Shown: piece after piece, positions 62,612-64,000 of the stretch
How positions within the stretch are numbered: the first letter of the stretch is position 1
How the letters are laid out: each line of letters starts with the position of its first letter
NCBI GenBank assembly: GCA_033807695.1
Contig: CM066310.1
Location: 682,001-746,000 of the forward strand
Direction: 5' to 3'
DNA from: Daedaleopsis sinensis
Lineage: Eukaryota > Basidiomycota > Agaricomycetes > Polyporales > Polyporaceae
Length of the DNA: 64,000 bases
The notes under the pieces: generated by a model
Told to the model about the DNA's origin: nothing
The model's input: the letters and a program-made list of their open reading frames with translations, nothing else
Databases searched by the model: none
Translations under genes and position numbers: made by a program

Positions 62612-64000
62612 TGTGGTCGGGCGAGGAGATGTAAAGTTAGGGGAAGTCGAGTGAGGTCGTGCGAGGGGTCGTTGGGCAAGATGCAAAAATACAGTGGTGG
62701 ATGAGGTCTATGTATGCGCGAGCGAGAGGAGAAGGGTCGTCTAAGGAGGAAGGGGCGAGTTGTTCTCGGAGTCGGAGGAGGGGATGGTGAGATCGGCCAA
62801 GGGCGAATGGCCATCCGTAATATACGCTCCAGCTCTCTGGCTCCCACCCAAGTCCAGATCAAGCCGCCCCCGTCACCTTCACCCCGATCCCAGACGCCCG
62901 TCCAAGCAGGAGCAAACACCGCCAGACGCGGCGCCGGGGGTGTGGCTCCCCGTTCAAACTCAGACGCTGTTCGGCCTTCGGCATCGACCAGTCCCCGAGG
63001 GAGCCGCCGTGAGCGGCCGTGAGCATGCAGCTGCCCACCGGCCGACGCGGGGGCTGGGCAAGGCGGTGCCGCCGACCATGCGCCCCGCGATCTGCAACCG
63101 ACGCCGCGCCTAGAGCGGGCAGCCCGCCAGCCTCGACGGGCCTCCCGCACCGCCTGCGACCCCAGCGTCGCGCCCTGGTTGCACCCTTTGCGGATCCCTC
63201 CCGAGCTCCGCCTCCCGCACCCCTCGCGCGCCCCCTCCGCCTGTCCGCACAGCCCCGGGCATAGCTGCACACAATGCACACGCCCCCCAGCCGCCTGCGA
63301 AGCCGACGTCGCGCTTCCGAGCATTCATTGTCCGCCAACAGTGCCCGGGGGCGCGTGCACGCTCGCGCCGTCCTGCCGTCGACGTCGTGACCACCATCGC
63401 GCGCACCGGGCAGCCTGCGTCGGCTCCCCGGCCCTGGTCCCGAGCCCCGCCTCCCACCGTGATGGACGGCGGAAATGCTGATCTGCGGCGCCCGGCTCGT
63501 GCACTGCGTTCGCACACACCAGATCACCTCCTTGAATTCGTTCTAGTTCGTTCTCCGCATCCGCTTTCCTGCTCCGCTGGTCAGGCTACCACCTGCTAGC
63601 ACCCGTTGCTTGCGTAACCGCCCTCTCGTACAGGCTATAGCAGCAGCTCGCAGTTGCTGGGCCTGCACACCCGTGATGGATCGGAAGGCATGCCGGCGCG
63701 ACTTCCTCGTTTCGTCCCGCTCTGCGTCCCTGGCGTACCCACGCCGCCGTGGTCAGGTATCGCACATCCACGCTGTGGTTAGCTCGTCTGGAACAACACA
63801 CTCGCCATACCCGGCCCAGGGACGTCGGTGGCGCATTCCGACTTTTCCCGCGCACGGGCCCTCCCCCCTCATTAGCCTATACCGCCGCCCCAGTCGGAGG
63901 AAACGACATCCCGCAAGGCTGCTTACCTCTCTGATCGATGATCCCTCTCGTGTCCTTGACAATCGCCCATTCTGCACACTACTTACTTACCACTGGCACT
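62612..64000. other. Upstream of SFP1, no gene seen
   Basis: About 1.4 kb to the right edge. Very GC-rich from 62.9 to 63.5 kb with long chance open frames of Arg/Pro/Ala-rich composition. Likely promoter and long 5' leader of the zinc-finger gene. Confidence 0.45.

Noticed and set aside
62714..63527. Long open frames at the right edge
   Set aside because: GC-rich chance frames on both strands with low-complexity Arg/Pro/Ala content; better explained as promoter and leader of SFP1.

Overview
This is a nuclear window from a filamentous basidiomycete, most likely an Agaricomycete. Every confident gene is broken by many 45-70 bp GT-AG introns. Two seven-helix-like DUF6534 proteins, a P-loop NTPase/nuclease family expanded in mushrooms, and Cch1, Bud32, eIF3a, Sfp1 and epsin orthologues all point the same way. 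Exon structures were worked out by hand from splice motifs and reading-frame continuity. Those of the HyuA-type oxoprolinase, beta-tubulin, eIF3a, Bud32, the aspartic protease, the pfkB kinase, the FCP1-like protein and Sfp1 close exactly in frame.

Layout. 1-14 kb (minus strand): a DMT (EamA-type) transporter running off the left edge, a HyuA-only 5-oxoprolinase-like gene, beta-tubulin, an epsin, and a second DMT transporter. The second transporter's first exon is cut off from the rest by about 2.3 kb of foreign DNA bounded by a perfect 19-bp inverted repeat, with a MITE nested inside. 14.3-25.8 kb (plus strand): Cch1 calcium channel and eIF3a. 26.5-42.7 kb: an accessory block with two DUF6534 genes, two oppositely oriented copies of an NTPase/nuclease-like gene forming a large inverted repeat, the KEOPS kinase Bud32 between the arms, a LINE fragment, a small conserved protein and a secreted-type aspartic protease. 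43.7-54 kb: a pfkB-family kinase with an unusually long repeat-filled intron, a divergent FCP1-like phosphatase-fold protein sharing its promoter, an acidic unknown protein, and O-acetylhomoserine sulfhydrylase. 54-60.4 kb is essentially gene-free. 60.4-62.6 kb encodes an Sfp1-like zinc-finger factor.

No single operon-like system is present, as expected for a eukaryote. Most intact genes are housekeeping: cytoskeleton, endocytosis, translation initiation, tRNA t6A modification, methionine synthesis, growth control and calcium entry. The most unusual part is 29.2-37.8 kb, where an NTPase plus PD-(D/E)XK-like gene resembling the Crinkler-type class exists as an inverted duplicate. One arm is nearly intact and the other is shortened and frameshifted, with an essential-type gene between them. 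Second are the nested elements in the DMT gene and the hairpin-forming repeat in the kinase intron.
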